Shown piece after piece: positions 31,541 through 42,340 of a stretch of 64,000 nucleotides of DNA. Numbering within the stretch: the stretch's first letter is position 1; the number at the start of each line of letters is the position of its first letter. The position numbers and the translations under genes are program-made. The DNA comes from Dipteris shenzhenensis. Its lineage: Eukaryota; Polypodiophyta; Polypodiopsida; Gleicheniales. The stretch is taken from the NCBI GenBank assembly GCA_047967505.1, contig CM106540.1. One strand, 5' to 3'. Under the pieces are notes generated by a model. That model ran no database searches, had not been told where the DNA came from, and worked only from the letters and a program-made list of their open reading frames with translations.

Positions 31541-33110
31541 CAGCAAGGGTCGAGAGATACATGCTGAGATTTCGCTAAAGGGATTTGGAAGAGATGTTTT
31601 TGTCAGCAACACGTTGGTTGACATGTATGCAAAAGGTGGCTCACTTTTAGAGGCACAGGAAGCCTTTGATGAGCTACTAGTTCGAAATGTCATGTCATGG
31701 AATACATTAATTGTAGGGTATGCGGACCTAGTCAGGAAGCATTGAAAGGTTTTGAAATGATGCAACTGGAGGGTGTCTCACTGGATGCTGTCACATTTGT
31801 TTGTGTTTTGAAAGCTTGTGGCAGCATGGGAGCAATAGGTAAGGGCCAAGAAATACATGCTAAGATTTCACAGAAGGGGTTTGGAAGAGACCTTTCCATT
31901 GGCAATACTTTGGTTGACATGTATGCCAAATGTGGCTCTCTACCTGATGCACGGGATGTCTTGATGAGCTTCCAGTGCGAGATGTTGTGTCATGGACAAC
32001 ACTAATAGCAAGATATGCTGAACATGGACTTGGTTAGGAAGCGTTGGAATGCTTCGAACAGATGCAACTGGAGGTCATTTCTCCGAACATTGTCACTTTT
32101 ATGTGTGCCTTGAAAATATGTTGCAGCGTGGGAGCCATAGACAAAGGTCGCAAAATTCATGCTTAGATTGCTCGTAAGGGATTTGAAAAAGATCTGTCTA
32201 TCGGCAACACTTTAGTTGACATGTATGCCAAATGCAGCTCACTGCTAGAGGCATAAGAAGTTTTTGACAAGCTGCCAGTTCAAAATGTTGTGTCATGGAC
32301 AACACTAATTGCAGGATATGCTAATCATGGACCTAGTCAGGAAGTGCTGAAATGCTTTGAATTGATGCAACTGGATGGTATCTCTCCAGATGCTTTCACT
32401 TTTGCTTGCATTTTGAAAGTTTGTGGTATCATGGGTACTATAGACAAGGGCCGGGAAATTCACATGGAAGTCACTCAAAAGGGTTTTGGAAGAGATCCTT
32501 TTGTTGGCAACACTTTGGTTGACATGTATGCCAAATGTGGGTCCCTTTCAGAAGCATGGGAAGCCTTCGACAAGCTGCCAGCTCAAGATTTAGTGTTGTG
32601 GAATGCAATGATAAAAGGGTATGGCATGAACCATGAGGGTGACCTAGGTGTACTACGCTTTGAAGACATGCAAGAACGAGGTATGAAGGTAGATGATATC
32701 ACATTAACGTCTTCTTAATGCATGCAACCACACCAATATGGTATTTAAGAGTCTGGAGTATTTCAAGATCATGAGAAAATATGGCATGGCACGGATAACA
32801 GACCATTACATTAGCATTGTTGACCTTCTTGCACAATCTGGACATTTGAGTGACTTAGCCGAGGAATTTCTTAAAACGGTCTAGTGCCCTCCATTTAAAG
32901 GACTATGGACAGCTGTCCTCAATGCCTGCAAAACTTTTGTGGAAGCAGAACTAGTGCTTTGATGTTTCCAGCAGCTTGTCTAAATGAATCCTGAATCTGC
33001 TTCTTCATATGTGCTCATGGAAAACATCTATGCAAGTGCTAGCAGGTGGGATGATGCTTTTAGTTTAGAGGAGTTAAGGAAACATGGAGGGCTAAATGTG
33101 ACTGATTCAC
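31541..33110 (+). pseudogene. PLS-type PPR protein pseudogene
   Basis: Four successive modules of about 300 bp repeat GREIHA, KGFGRD, GNTLVDMYAKCGSL and a VVSW-TTLI-like segment, the PPR PLS triplet pattern. The last module is open at 32290-32718 (GPSQEVLKCFELMQLDGISPD, AWEAFDKLPAQD). An E-motif-like tail (MNPESASSYVLMENIYASASRWDD) follows near 32984-33050. Such proteins bind organellar RNA and often guide C-to-U editing; no DYW cytidine deaminase domain is visible. Frame changes (near 31720, 31960, 32720) and stops (HA-stop-IARKG near 32165, EA-stop-EVF near 32254) kill it. It starts abruptly at the copia F junction, so the N-terminus is lost. Confidence 0.88.
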
Positions 33111-33351
33111 ACCATGGTCATAGCATATGGTTATCAATAACTATTCTCTCAAAAACGGGGCATATGTTGAACATCAAGCTATTCTCTCTCCTTTCAGCAT
33201 TATTGTTGAAGGTTAACTTTAAAATAAAAATGGGGTTGTTTTCAAAAAAGTAAATATCAGATTGGCGTGCCACATTGCATGCAAGTCAATACCACCTAGG
33301 TTGAGGTGTCGATCACCATGGATGATTTTTTCATCTTAGTTTTGTTAAGAA

Positions 33352-34126
33352 GTGAAACTTTTATATTGGGGCAGAAAGTTTGTATGCCCTAATAGAAATA
33401 GAGGATTGAAACATTCGCCAGGATATACAACTTTTTCTTCAAATTTCAAAAGAAACAGGGTTATTGCAGGTTTGTTGTCATTGCTACAAAGGCCATCCCT
33501 AGTTTTTGCAAGGCACGACATAAACGATATTCCACCCATGCAGCTGATCATCCCATCGCACCAGCAAAAAGAAGTGTTAGAAGATGACAAGGCCTATCTC
33601 ACATCCAACTTCCCATATCTAACCACTCTTTCTGCCAACATCATAACCTCACTTACCCTTGACGGGCACCTCCATGTCTCAGAACCCATCCCAAGTTCTA
33701 TGTACTTCCACGGCGTAAAAAATGGGAAGCCAACATACACACTTTGGCTAAAGATCAAATCAAACCATTAATTGGCCAATGATCGAACCATACTTTGGTG
33801 TAGAATGGAATATCCAAGGCACAATGATCCGAGCACTTCAGCAGCATGAGCAAATAATGCATGGTAACATTGATCACTTCCTTCACCAAAGTGCTATACT
33901 CTGTAAAACATTGGAATTCATTCTAGAGGTCCCATGTTACCTTGATTCCCATTTGCCTCCACGCAGCTTTAATCCCAATGAAAGGGTCGATGCTCAGATT
34001 ACAAGCCGACTCTATCAAAGAGTGATCTTCTTAGAAGCATGCCACATATCTTTGTTCGAGAAAATGGTGGATATAGGCTACTTGGAAACTGCGCAAAAAT
34101 TGTATGGTGCTAAGGCTTTACAGTAG
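33352..34126 (+). pseudogene. Unrecognised ORF with one frameshift
   Basis: Two frames, 33352-33771 and 33779-34126, become one reading of roughly 250 residues if a single base change near 33755-33765 is allowed; the second frame is open upstream of its ATG. The first part is basic and Ser/Leu-rich. The second (IEPYFGVEWNIQGTMIRALQQ, ..., VIFLEACHISLFEKMVDIGYL) looks helical with even composition, unlike the retroelements around it. I cannot name a family. It follows the PPR pseudogene and may be a host gene remnant. Codons 1-80 of the first frame may be spurious. Confidence 0.4.
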
Positions 34127-34379
34127 GATCGACTGGCATGACACAAGTTCCACAGCCACTGGACTAAAAGCATGGCAACCCAGGTACGTGCTCGCAATCA
34201 GCCATAACCCAAGGATGGGTAATAAAATGGATCCGGGAGTATGTTGTCTCTGTGCCAATGAGGTGCCAACATGGACTTAGGTAGAATAGAATATGTGTGT
34301 AGAGTAGCAGCAAAGCTCCGCTTGTACTTGCATAAGGCTAGAAATAATCCCTCTTAGAAACCCAACTTGCATGTTCTAC

Positions 34380-34640
34380 ATGCAAGTTCTACATACGACT
34401 TCTACATGCAGCTTCTATATGCAAGTTCTACATGTAGAAAGAGAATGTGTTACAACTTCTATATGCGAGTTCTACATGTAGAAAGAGAATGTGTTACAAC
34501 TTCTATACGCGAGTTCTACATGTAGAAAGAGAATGTGTTACAACTTCTACATGTAGAAAGAGAATGCATTACAACTTCTACATACGACTTCTACATGTAG
34601 AAAGAGAATGTGTTACAACTCTTACATGCAGAGAGAGAAG
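34380..34640. repeat. Minisatellite with TTCTACATGTAGAA palindrome
   Basis: The perfect 14-bp palindrome starts at 34426, 34470, 34514, 34545 and 34589. The first three are spaced exactly 44 bp and are followed by AGAGAATGTGTTACAAC. Degenerate units precede them from 34360. The stretch 34127-34360 shows nothing. Confidence 0.92.
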
Positions 34641-34794
34641 CTCTCCAACTTGTGTAAATACCCCATAATGGAACGAAGCCCACACTCTTTGGGGCATTGT
34701 GTTGAGTTCTACGTTGGTATTCCAAGCAATTGTCTCAAGTGTCCATGCTTCCTTGCACTCCACGTCCAAAAGCATGTCCTAACCTTGCAACCCC

Positions 34795-34960
34795 TCCTCC
34801 CCTCTGCTCCAACCTTGCAACCCATCCTCTCCCTCTCCTCCTCCTCCCTCCTCCTCCTCCTCCTCCTCCTCCTCTCTCCTCCTCCCTCCTCTTCTTCCCT
34901 CCTTCTCCTCCTCCTCTCTCCTCCCTTCTCTCTCCTCTTTCCCCCATGCTATTACACCTT
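34795..34960. repeat. CTC-rich pyrimidine tract
   Basis: Almost uninterrupted CTCCTCCTC-type sequence on the plus strand. Open frames across it are low-complexity artefacts. Confidence 0.9.
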
Positions 34961-35039
34961 CTTCCTCTCCCACTCCTATGCTTCCCCTAAACCCTAAGTT
35001 CCTTAACCCTTAATCTCCCTGATCTACAAGGGAGACGAG

Positions 35040-35235
35040 TTCTCCACCATGTACTCTACCCTAAACCTTGGAACCTCTTCTAAACTCTGGAACTCCTTCT
35101 AACCTTGGAACCTCCTTCTAAACCTTGGAACTCCTTCCAACTCTGGAACCTCCTTCTAAACCTTGGAACCTCCTTCTAACCCTAGAATCTCTTCTAAACT
35201 CTCGAACCTCCTCCTAACCCTTAAACTCCTCCTAA
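35040..35235. repeat. 20-bp CCTTGGAACCTCCTTCTAAA tandem repeat
   Basis: About nine imperfect copies of CTTGGAACCTCCTTCTAAAC. The open frame over part of it (35163-35375) has no recognisable domain. Confidence 0.85.
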
Positions 35236-35495
35236 ATCCTACAACCCTCAATGAAGGCGAAAGCCTTCATTACCTCAACCATGATGATACACGTTCCTTT
35301 TACACATGCATGCACTATGTTTACTTACCACATTTAAGCCTACATCTCTCACCAAAACATGACTCGAGGTCCTAAGCTACATGTATACTACAAATGACAA
35401 CCCCAATATATCTATAGGTGACAAAAAGCCTCGGAACCCTGCATACTAAGAATACCCTGCTCTTCCTATGAAAGCCGTAGGAAAGAGCCTACAGT

Positions 35496-35790
35496 ACTTT
35501 TGGATGTTTGAATGCTCGTTGCGTTTTTGGATTATTGTTTCTTGATTTGTAGGATCATTATAGGCCTTCCTATTGTGTTGCTATGGCTTTCTTACACTAC
35601 ACAAGTGACAATTCAGCCCTAGCTTTGTGGACATCTCAAATTCGATACTTTCGGATGTCCGGATACTTGTTGTGTTTCTGCATTATTGATTCTTGATTTG
35701 CAAGACTTTCTATTGTGTTGATATAGCTTTCTTACACTGCACAAGAAGCATTTCAGCCCTGGATTTGTGGACATATCAAATTGCCCCTCC
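35496..35790 (+). repeat. Tandem duplication, unit about 151 bp
   Basis: Unit 1 starts at 35496 (ACTTTTGGATGTTTG) and unit 2 at 35647 (ACTTTCGGATGTCCG). Shared blocks are TTCTTGATTTG, CTATTGTGTTG, CTTTCTTACACT and CAGCCCT-GA/CTTTGTGGACAT. The following 35791-36366 holds no gene. Confidence 0.85.
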
Positions 35791-36366
35791 ATACTCATCT
35801 TTGGAGTGATCGAAGCAATTTCCTCATACATTCATCCTTGGTAGAATAGAAAAGTACACTTGAACATTTGTTGTGTTCATATACAGTGCATGAAATTAGT
35901 CATTTTAGGTGGATGAATTGTGCAAAACATGAAGGCGTGATTATTAAGGTTTGAGGAGGTTTGACCACATCGAACTTGGAGATCTTATGTCTACTAATTG
36001 AATGAAGAGCTGAAGCATCGAACTTGAAGATCTCAAGCCCTGATTATGCACCATCACTATGTCAAACAAGTTGAGATTTCCAGGCATATATTTCTATTTT
36101 TCACATATACTTTGCATTGTATCATGCACCAAACATAGCTCCTATACTTTGCACTGTACTATAGACAAGTGCTTGTCTTATGCCTTTGTATTATCTACAT
36201 GAAATTTGCACTCTATCATCCAACATTACACTGTATCATTCAAACTGGCATAAGGCCATCCTTTGTATATATGTTCTCATGTAGATATATATAGTGGCTC
36301 GGGTTCTTCGCTTGTACTCCTCAAGGGTTTTTTATTCGTAGCTAGAGGGCCTAGTTTGAGTGGGGG

Positions 36367-36421
36367 TGTTAGAAGTATATATAGCTTGCCCTAACTCAAC
36401 CTAGTCCTGAACTATATATAT
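36367..36421 (+). repeat. Possible truncated copia 3' LTR start
   Basis: A purine-rich GAGTGGGGG precedes TGTTAGAAG, the usual polypurine tract/LTR boundary of plant copia elements. Only about 55 bp follow before copia C1 begins. No second copy is in the window. Confidence 0.35.
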
Positions 36422-36590
36422 TGAGAGTGCTCTCAAGGAACCAAGAACAAAAGAGGGAGACAAAGAGACAGAGAGCCACACAAGTTTTGGTGGGTGCAGA
36501 ACACCCTAATCATCTTTTTCATTCATTTATATATGTGTTTGAGTATTGTACATAACCGAGGTAAAGGCATAGTGACCTTTAACCCCCACA
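36422..36590 (-). repeat. Copia C1 3' LTR
   Basis: 169 bp, plus strand TGAGAGTGCTCTCA ... AACCCCCACA. It corresponds to 50848-51037, 44467-44637 and 60589-60762 in reverse orientation. The end carries the palindrome TGAGAGTGCTCTCA. Confidence 0.9.
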
Positions 36591-36641
36591 ATTTTCCACT
36601 TAAAGCACAATGTGCCTTTAAGGGAGAACAAAGTGAGCATA

Positions 36642-37445
36642 CTATCCAATTCCCATCAATACATGACAATACTCAAACCACTGACTAGGTAGACTCTTCG
36701 TCAGCATCTCTGCAGGGTTATCATCTGTATGAACCTTGAAAAGCTCTATGCGCTTGTCCTCAAGTACCTCCCTGATGAAATGGTACCTGACCTCAATGTA
36801 TTTGGTCTTTGCATGAAAGACCGGATTCCGTGCTAACTGAATAGCACTCATGGAATCGCTATGCAATGTCGGTACACTTGTATGAATTCCCAAATCTCTA
36901 ACTAGCCGATCAAGCCATATAGCCTCCTTGTAACCCTCTGTGGCTGCAACATACTCAGCCTCTATGGTAGACAAAGCAATGCACTTCTGTTTGCGAGACA
37001 TCCACAACACTGCACCACCTGCAAATGTGAACACATAACTAGAAGTGGATCTCCTACTATCCACATGTCTTGCATAGTTTGAATCTGTGTACCCAAGTAC
37101 ACGCATGTCTCCTCTACCAAAGCAGATGCACATCTCCTTGGTACCCTTCATGTACCTCATGATGCACTTAACTACCTCCCAATGCCTCTTTCCTGGATTA
37201 GCCATATACCGGCTAACAACTCCCACTGCAAATGCAATGTCTCGTCTAGTATTTATCATAGCATACATAAGACTCCCAACTGCTGATGCATAAGGAACCT
37301 TGACCATCATAGCCCTTTCCTCATCTGATTTGGGACTATCTGTATGACTCAGTTTCACATATGGAGGCAATGGAGTACTCACTACCTTCCCCCCCTCCAT
37401 ATTGAAACGCTGCAATACTTTTGTAACATACTCTTTTTTTTAAAG
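36642..37445 (-). CDS. Copia C1 RT C-terminus and RNase H
   Basis: An open 257-codon frame (37415-36642). It starts in the RT connection (LPPYVKLSHTDSPKSDEE, YASAVGSLMYAMINTRRDIAF) and covers RNase H: GYTDSNYARHVDSRRS, IEAEYVAATEG, LHSDSMSAIQLARNP and EMLTKSLPSQ. The RNase H acidic residues are present. The frame change from the upstream RT lies in a T-run near 37433-37442. Confidence 0.88.
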
Positions 37446-38390
37446 CCAAAGAGTTTCCTACTCCGATCATGCGTGATGCGCATACCAAGAATATGACCTG
37501 CAAGTCCCAAATCCTTCATATCAAAGGCCTCATGCAACTTGGCCTTTAATGCATCTAGCTCATAAGTATTCTTGCTAGCCAATAGCATATCATCCACATA
37601 TAGTGCCAAGATTATCAGGCTATTATCCTTAGCCCTTTTAGTGTAGAGGCAGTGATCAATTTCACCCTTCTAAAACCCTGGGACCGAATGAAAGCATCAA
37701 ACTTCTGATACCATTCTCTAGGCGCTTGCTTAAGACCATAGAGACTCTTCTTCAGCTTGCAAACTTGCTCTTTTCTTCAAAGCCTTGTGGCTGCACCATG
37801 TAAATTTCCTCATGCAAATCCCCATGCAAGAAAGCTGTCTTGACATCCATCTGCATAAGCTCCATATCCTTTGATGCCACTAGTCCAAGCATGCATCTAA
37901 GTGTGGTCATCTTCACAATCGGAGAGAATATCTCATCAAAGTCCACACGCTTCTCTTGCTTGAACCCTTTAGTGACCAAACGGGCCTTGTACCTAGGCAC
38001 ATCATCACCTGTGACCTTCATTTTGTAGACCCATTTACATGGCAATGCTTTCTTTCCATGTGGCAAAGAAACTAAGTCCCAAGTATTATTCTTCATAAGT
38101 AAACTCATGTGTGATTGCATAGCATACTCCCACTTGCATTGATCCTCGCGCATCATAGCCTCTCTGTAGCAAGAAGGCTCCCTGCAATCAGTAAGCATCA
38201 CATAGTCTACCCCTGGAACAAACCTATCAGGCGGTCTAGACACTCTAGATGATCTTCTCAAGGGCATTTCAGCTAGCTGTCCCACCTGTATATCAGCCAC
38301 ATTTGGCTCATCATTTCCACCAATAGATGATCCATCATCTACCCTTGATTGTATACCTGTGGGAGTACTTGGTGGTACCATTTCTTGCAC
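37446..38390 (-). pseudogene. Copia C1 reverse transcriptase
   Basis: The frame 38390-37752 has a linker with RRSSRVSRPPDRF, then LPCKWVYKMKVTGDD, YKARLVTKGFKQEKRVDFDE and MQMDVKTAFLHGDLHEEIYM. The frame 37609-37446 has MALYVDDMLLAS with the catalytic YVDD, then DMKDLGLAGHILGM. Frame changes near 37760 and in 37620-37740 break it. The plus-strand homologue at 59188-60535 lacks the YVDD part. Confidence 0.87.
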
Positions 38391-38411
38391 ATTTGGTGCA
38401 TGGACAGCTTG

Positions 38412-39364
38412 CTATCTATCAACATATGCAGGTGGATTCACATCCTGGAAAGTGATTCTCCTCATTTCCACATCCCTCATGGGTGCCTTATGCATCTTCT
38501 TCTCATTGAAGACTACATCATGGCTGCATATGATCTTCTTTGCTTTTGGATCCCAGAGACGATAGCCCATCTCTCCACTTTCACCATAACCCAGAAAGAT
38601 GCATTTCCTAGACTTAGGATCTAGCTTCTTTTGAAGCTCTTTTGACACATGTGCATATGCCTCACACCCAAATATATGCAAATGAGAGTAAGAGGGCTTC
38701 TTGCCACTCCATGCCTCTTCAGGAATACCACCAGATAAACTCTTTCTAGGTGATCTATTGATCACATGCACTGCAGTCTCACTGCAGTCTTCATTGCCTC
38801 AGCCCAAAAACCACCAGAAAGACTTGCATTGGAAAGCATGCATTGCAACCTTTCTTGAATGGTACGGTTCATCTTTTCTGCAACTGGATTTTGCTCTGGA
38901 GTACAAGGGGATGTGAGCTCCCTCTTAATCCCACGTGTATCACAGAAATGGTGAAAGTCGTGAGAGAGATACTCTCCACCATTGTTAGTCCGTAGACATT
39001 TAAGCATTCTACCTGACTAATTCTCAACCAAGGCCAACCATTTCTGAAGTACCTGGAACACATCACTCTTCTGAGCTATAGCATAAGCCCACAATTTCCT
39101 AGTTGCATCATCAATGAATGTCACATAGTATTCAGCCCCACCTAATGACCGTGTAGGCATGGGACCACATACGTCTGAATGCACCAAATCAAGCTTTTCA
39201 AACTCTTTATTTCCCCTTCTTTTATGGGCTGATTTAGTTTGCTTCCTATAGAGACAGTGCTCACAAAATTCAAAATCAGAGAAACTCAAATGCGGTACAT
39301 AACCCAAATGGCATAAGAGTTTCGTTCCATTCTGGCTCATGTGCCCCAACCTGCAATGCCACAA
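38412..39364 (-). pseudogene. Copia C1 integrase, Asp to Asn
   Basis: 39364-39017 reads WHCRLGHMS and CEHCLYRKQ (H-H-C-C zinc site), then HSDVCGPM and FIDDATRKLW. A stop after ALVEN leads to the next frame with LRTNNGGEY: the second catalytic Asp is Asn (AAC). The Glu is kept in PVAEKMNRT. A small duplication near 38762-38790 causes another shift; the tail (MHVINRSP, AYAHVSKELQKKLD, SRKCIFLGYG) runs to 38412. It cannot integrate DNA. Confidence 0.87.
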
Positions 39365-39794
39365 AGAAGTGCTTGGCTGCTCAGTTATTGCAACAACATG
39401 ATCAAATACCCCTCATACATGTAAGGGATACAAAGTCCCACACTTGGCACCCCTGGCCAAAAGCATAGAGCCCTTCTAAATTTTCCAACTCTGAAAGCCA
39501 AAAGTGGTGTGAAAACCAGCATCATCTAGCTAACCCACTGAAATAAGACTCTTGGTCAACTTAGGCACATGTCTCACATGTTTCAAAATAAATGCAGACC
39601 CATTTGCAAAAGAAAACTTTATGTCGCCTACTCCCACTACGTCACATGCATAGTCATTTCCAAGATGCACACAACCTGTCTTTCCACTATCATAAGTGGA
39701 GAACCATTCCCTATGTGTAGTAACATGGAATGAAGCACCAGAATCCAAAATCCAATCCTGGGAATATGCATCATCTGAAGTGGTAAGCAACTCT

Positions 39795-40041
39795 CTCAGG
39801 GGGGTCACTCATCATATGTAACCCTATCACATGAGTTCAACAAAAGGATATTTTTTATTTCTAAAATTTACAGAAATAAATATACATAAGGGACTATTTA
39901 AAATAGTTTTGGAAAAAATTTACAGATTTGTATAGAAAAGGGGTACATTTTATTAATGAAAAATTTATACAGATAAGGGATTTTAGAAATATGCATTGAA
40001 TGCACGTGGTATAGAGTTTTATACATAGTGACCCCCCCGAG
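39795..40041. mobile_element. MITE family A, copy 2
   Basis: 247 bp. TIR starts CTCAGGGGGGTCACT and ends AGTGACCCCCCCGAG. The target duplication GCAACTCT lies at 39787-39794 and 40042-40049. The duplicated gag copy shows the empty site GCAACTCTGCAG near 41427. Confidence 0.95.
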
Positions 40042-40520
40042 GCAACTCTGTAGATAAACTAGACATGAAGAGAACATCATTGTCACTATCATGTGTGACT
40101 GCATTGATCTCCTCGATCTTCACTTTTCCTTTGTCCTCCCTTGGACTCTCTTCCTTTTGATTTGCACCCAAATTTGCATTCTTTTGCTTATCCTTTTGCT
40201 CTCTTTTCAGCTTCTAGCAATCCTTTTTTGTATGGCCTTCTTGCCACAGTGGTAACGCTCAATGTTCTGTGCCCTAGATTTGCTACGAGACTTCCCTCTT
40301 TCTTGGGACTTTCCCCTAAACTGTGATCTCCCCCTTTGCACATTTAAGGCTGCATCCTGCTTGTTGCCATCCATAGACTTCCGTCTAATCTCCTCGGCCA
40401 ACAAGCTACCCACAACATCATCAAATTTCAGTACTCCACTAGGTGCAGAGTTACTGACAGCTGTACGAAAGGTATCCCATGAGGATGGCAATGAACATAA
40501 GAGAAATATCGCCTTAGTCT

Positions 40521-40766
40521 CTCGGGGGGGTCACTATGTATAAACCCTCTATATCACGTGCGTTCAAGGCCTATTTCTAAAATCCCTTATCTGTAAGTTT
40601 TTCATTAATAAAATGTATCCCTTTTCTATACAAATCTGTAAATTTTTTTCAAAACTTTTTTAAATAGTCCCTTATGTATATTTATTTCTGTAAATTTTGG
40701 AAATTAAAAAAATCCTTCTGTTGAACTCACGTGATAGGGTTACATATTATGAGTGACCCCCCCGAG
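40521..40766. mobile_element. MITE family A, copy 3 (reverse orientation)
   Basis: 246 bp, inverted relative to copies 1, 2, 4 and 5. The target duplication CTTAGTCT lies at 40513-40520 and 40767-40774. The empty site is visible at about 41895-41902 in the other gag copy (CCTTAGTCTTCGC). Confidence 0.95.
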
Positions 40767-41213
40767 CTTAGTCTCCGCATCAAAATTCATCTTTTGAGCC
40801 TGAAGCTGGCTGAAAATAATATTGAATTCATTCGAGTGAGAAGAAATGGAGACCCCTTCCTTCATCTGCAGCTCAGACAACCTCTTCATGAGGTAAACTT
40901 TATTAGAGGCAGTTTTCTTTTCATAAGTGGCACACAGTTTCTTCCACAAATCTTCCGTAGTCTGCTCATTTACTACCGTGAAATAAACTGAGTCTGGAAA
41001 ATGAAGTCTAATAGTAGATTTTGCTAATGCATCCAACTCATTCCAATCATCCTCAGACATATTTGCAGGCTTAGCTTCAATCCCTGCCGAGGGTTTAATC
41101 TACTTCTTTTGAATAAGCACATCCCTTATTTGTTCTTTCCACAAAGAAAAGTTTGTCCCATCAAACTTTTTAATGCTAAAAAACTCCTTTTCAGACATGG
41201 AAGAGGATGCCAT

Positions 41214-42340
41214 GTTTTCAAAACAAATGCAGACCCATTTGCAAAAGAAAACTTTATGTCACCTGCTCCCACTATGTCACATGCATAGTCATTTCCAAGA
41301 TGCACACAACCTGTCTTTCCACTGTCATAAGTGGAGAACCATTCCCTATGGGGAGTAACATGGAATGAAGCACCAGAATCCAAAATCCAATCCTGGGAAT
41401 ATGCATCATCTGAAGTGGTAAGCAACTCTGCAGATAAACTAGACATGAAAAGAGCGTCATTGTCACTATCATGTGTGACTGCATTGATCTCCTCAATCTT
41501 CACTTTTCCTTTGTCCTCCCTTGGACTCTCTTCCTTCTGATTTGCACCCCAATTTGCATTCTTTTTCTTATCACTTTGCTCTCTTTTCAGCTTGTAGCAA
41601 TCCTTTTTCATATGGCCCTTCTTGCCACAGTGGTAACACTCAATGTTCCGTGCCCTGGATTTGCTACGAGACTTCCCTCTTTCTTGGGACTTCCCCCTGA
41701 ACTGTGATCTGCCCCTTTGCACATTTAAGGCTGCATCCTGCTTGTTGCCATCCATAGACTTCCGTCTAATCTCCTCGGCCAATAAGCTACCCACAGCATC
41801 ATCAAATTTCAGTACTCCACCAGGTGCAGAGTTACTGACAGCTGTACGGAAGGTATCCCATGAGGATGGCAATGAACATAAGAGAAATATTGCCTTAGTC
41901 TTCGCATCAAAATTCATCTTCTGAGCCTGAAGCTGGCTGAAAATAAAATTGAATTCATTCAAGTGAGAAGCAATGGAGACCCCTTCCTTCATCTGCAGCT
42001 CAAACAACCTCTTCATGAGGTAAACTTTATTAGAGGCAGTTTCCTTCTCATAAGTGGCACACAGCTTCTTCCACAAATCTTCCGTAGTCTGCTCATTTAC
42101 TATTGTGAAATAAACTGACTCTGCAAGATGAAGTCTAATAGTAGACTTTGCTAATGCATCCAACTCATTCCAATCATCCTCGGACATATTTGCAGGCTTA
42201 GCTTCAATCCCTGCTAAGGGTTTAATCTGCTTCTTTTGAATAAGCACATCCTGTATTTGTTCTTTCCACAAAGAAAAGTTAGTCCCATCAAAGTTTTTAA
42301 TGCTGAAAAACTCCTTTTCAGACATGGAAGAGGATGCCAT
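41214..42340 (-). CDS. Copia C1 gag-protease, upstream copy
   Basis: An open frame starting at MASSSMSEKEFFS (ATG complement 42338-42340); an in-frame ATG upstream at 42364 is also possible. It has copia gag (FDGTNFSLWKEQIQDVL, EDLWKKLCATYEK, YLMKRLFELQMKEG, FLLCSLPSSWDTF), an Arg/Ser-rich stretch, the zinc knuckle CYHCGKKGHMKKDC, an acidic linker and protease DWILDSGASFHVT. It is cut in mid-protease after SFANGSAFVLK and joined to the ATG of the second gag copy; translation runs on to 41126 out of frame. This is the best preserved gag in the window. Confidence 0.9.

Larger units (their letters stand above)
39530..41213 (-). pseudogene. Copia C1 gag-protease, downstream copy (with MITEs)
   Basis: Begins at ATG complement 41211-41213 and repeats the upstream copy: SEDDWNELDALAK, EDLWKKLCATYEK, then after MITE copy 3 SSWDTFRTAVSNSAP and YHCGKK, then after MITE copy 2 DWILDSGASFHVT (protease Asp intact). 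It continues into SFANGSAFILKHVRHVPKLTKSLISVG, which the upstream copy lacks. Apart from the MITEs and a stop near 41100 (K-stop-IKP) it closely matches the upstream copy. Confidence 0.9.

Noticed and set aside
34360-34640. CRISPR-like regular repeats
   Set aside because: Repeat and spacer both recur, the organism is a plant, and no cas gene is present; it is a minisatellite.
34779-34973. Glu/Gly-rich and Pro/Leu-rich frames
   Set aside because: By-products of the CTC-rich tract.
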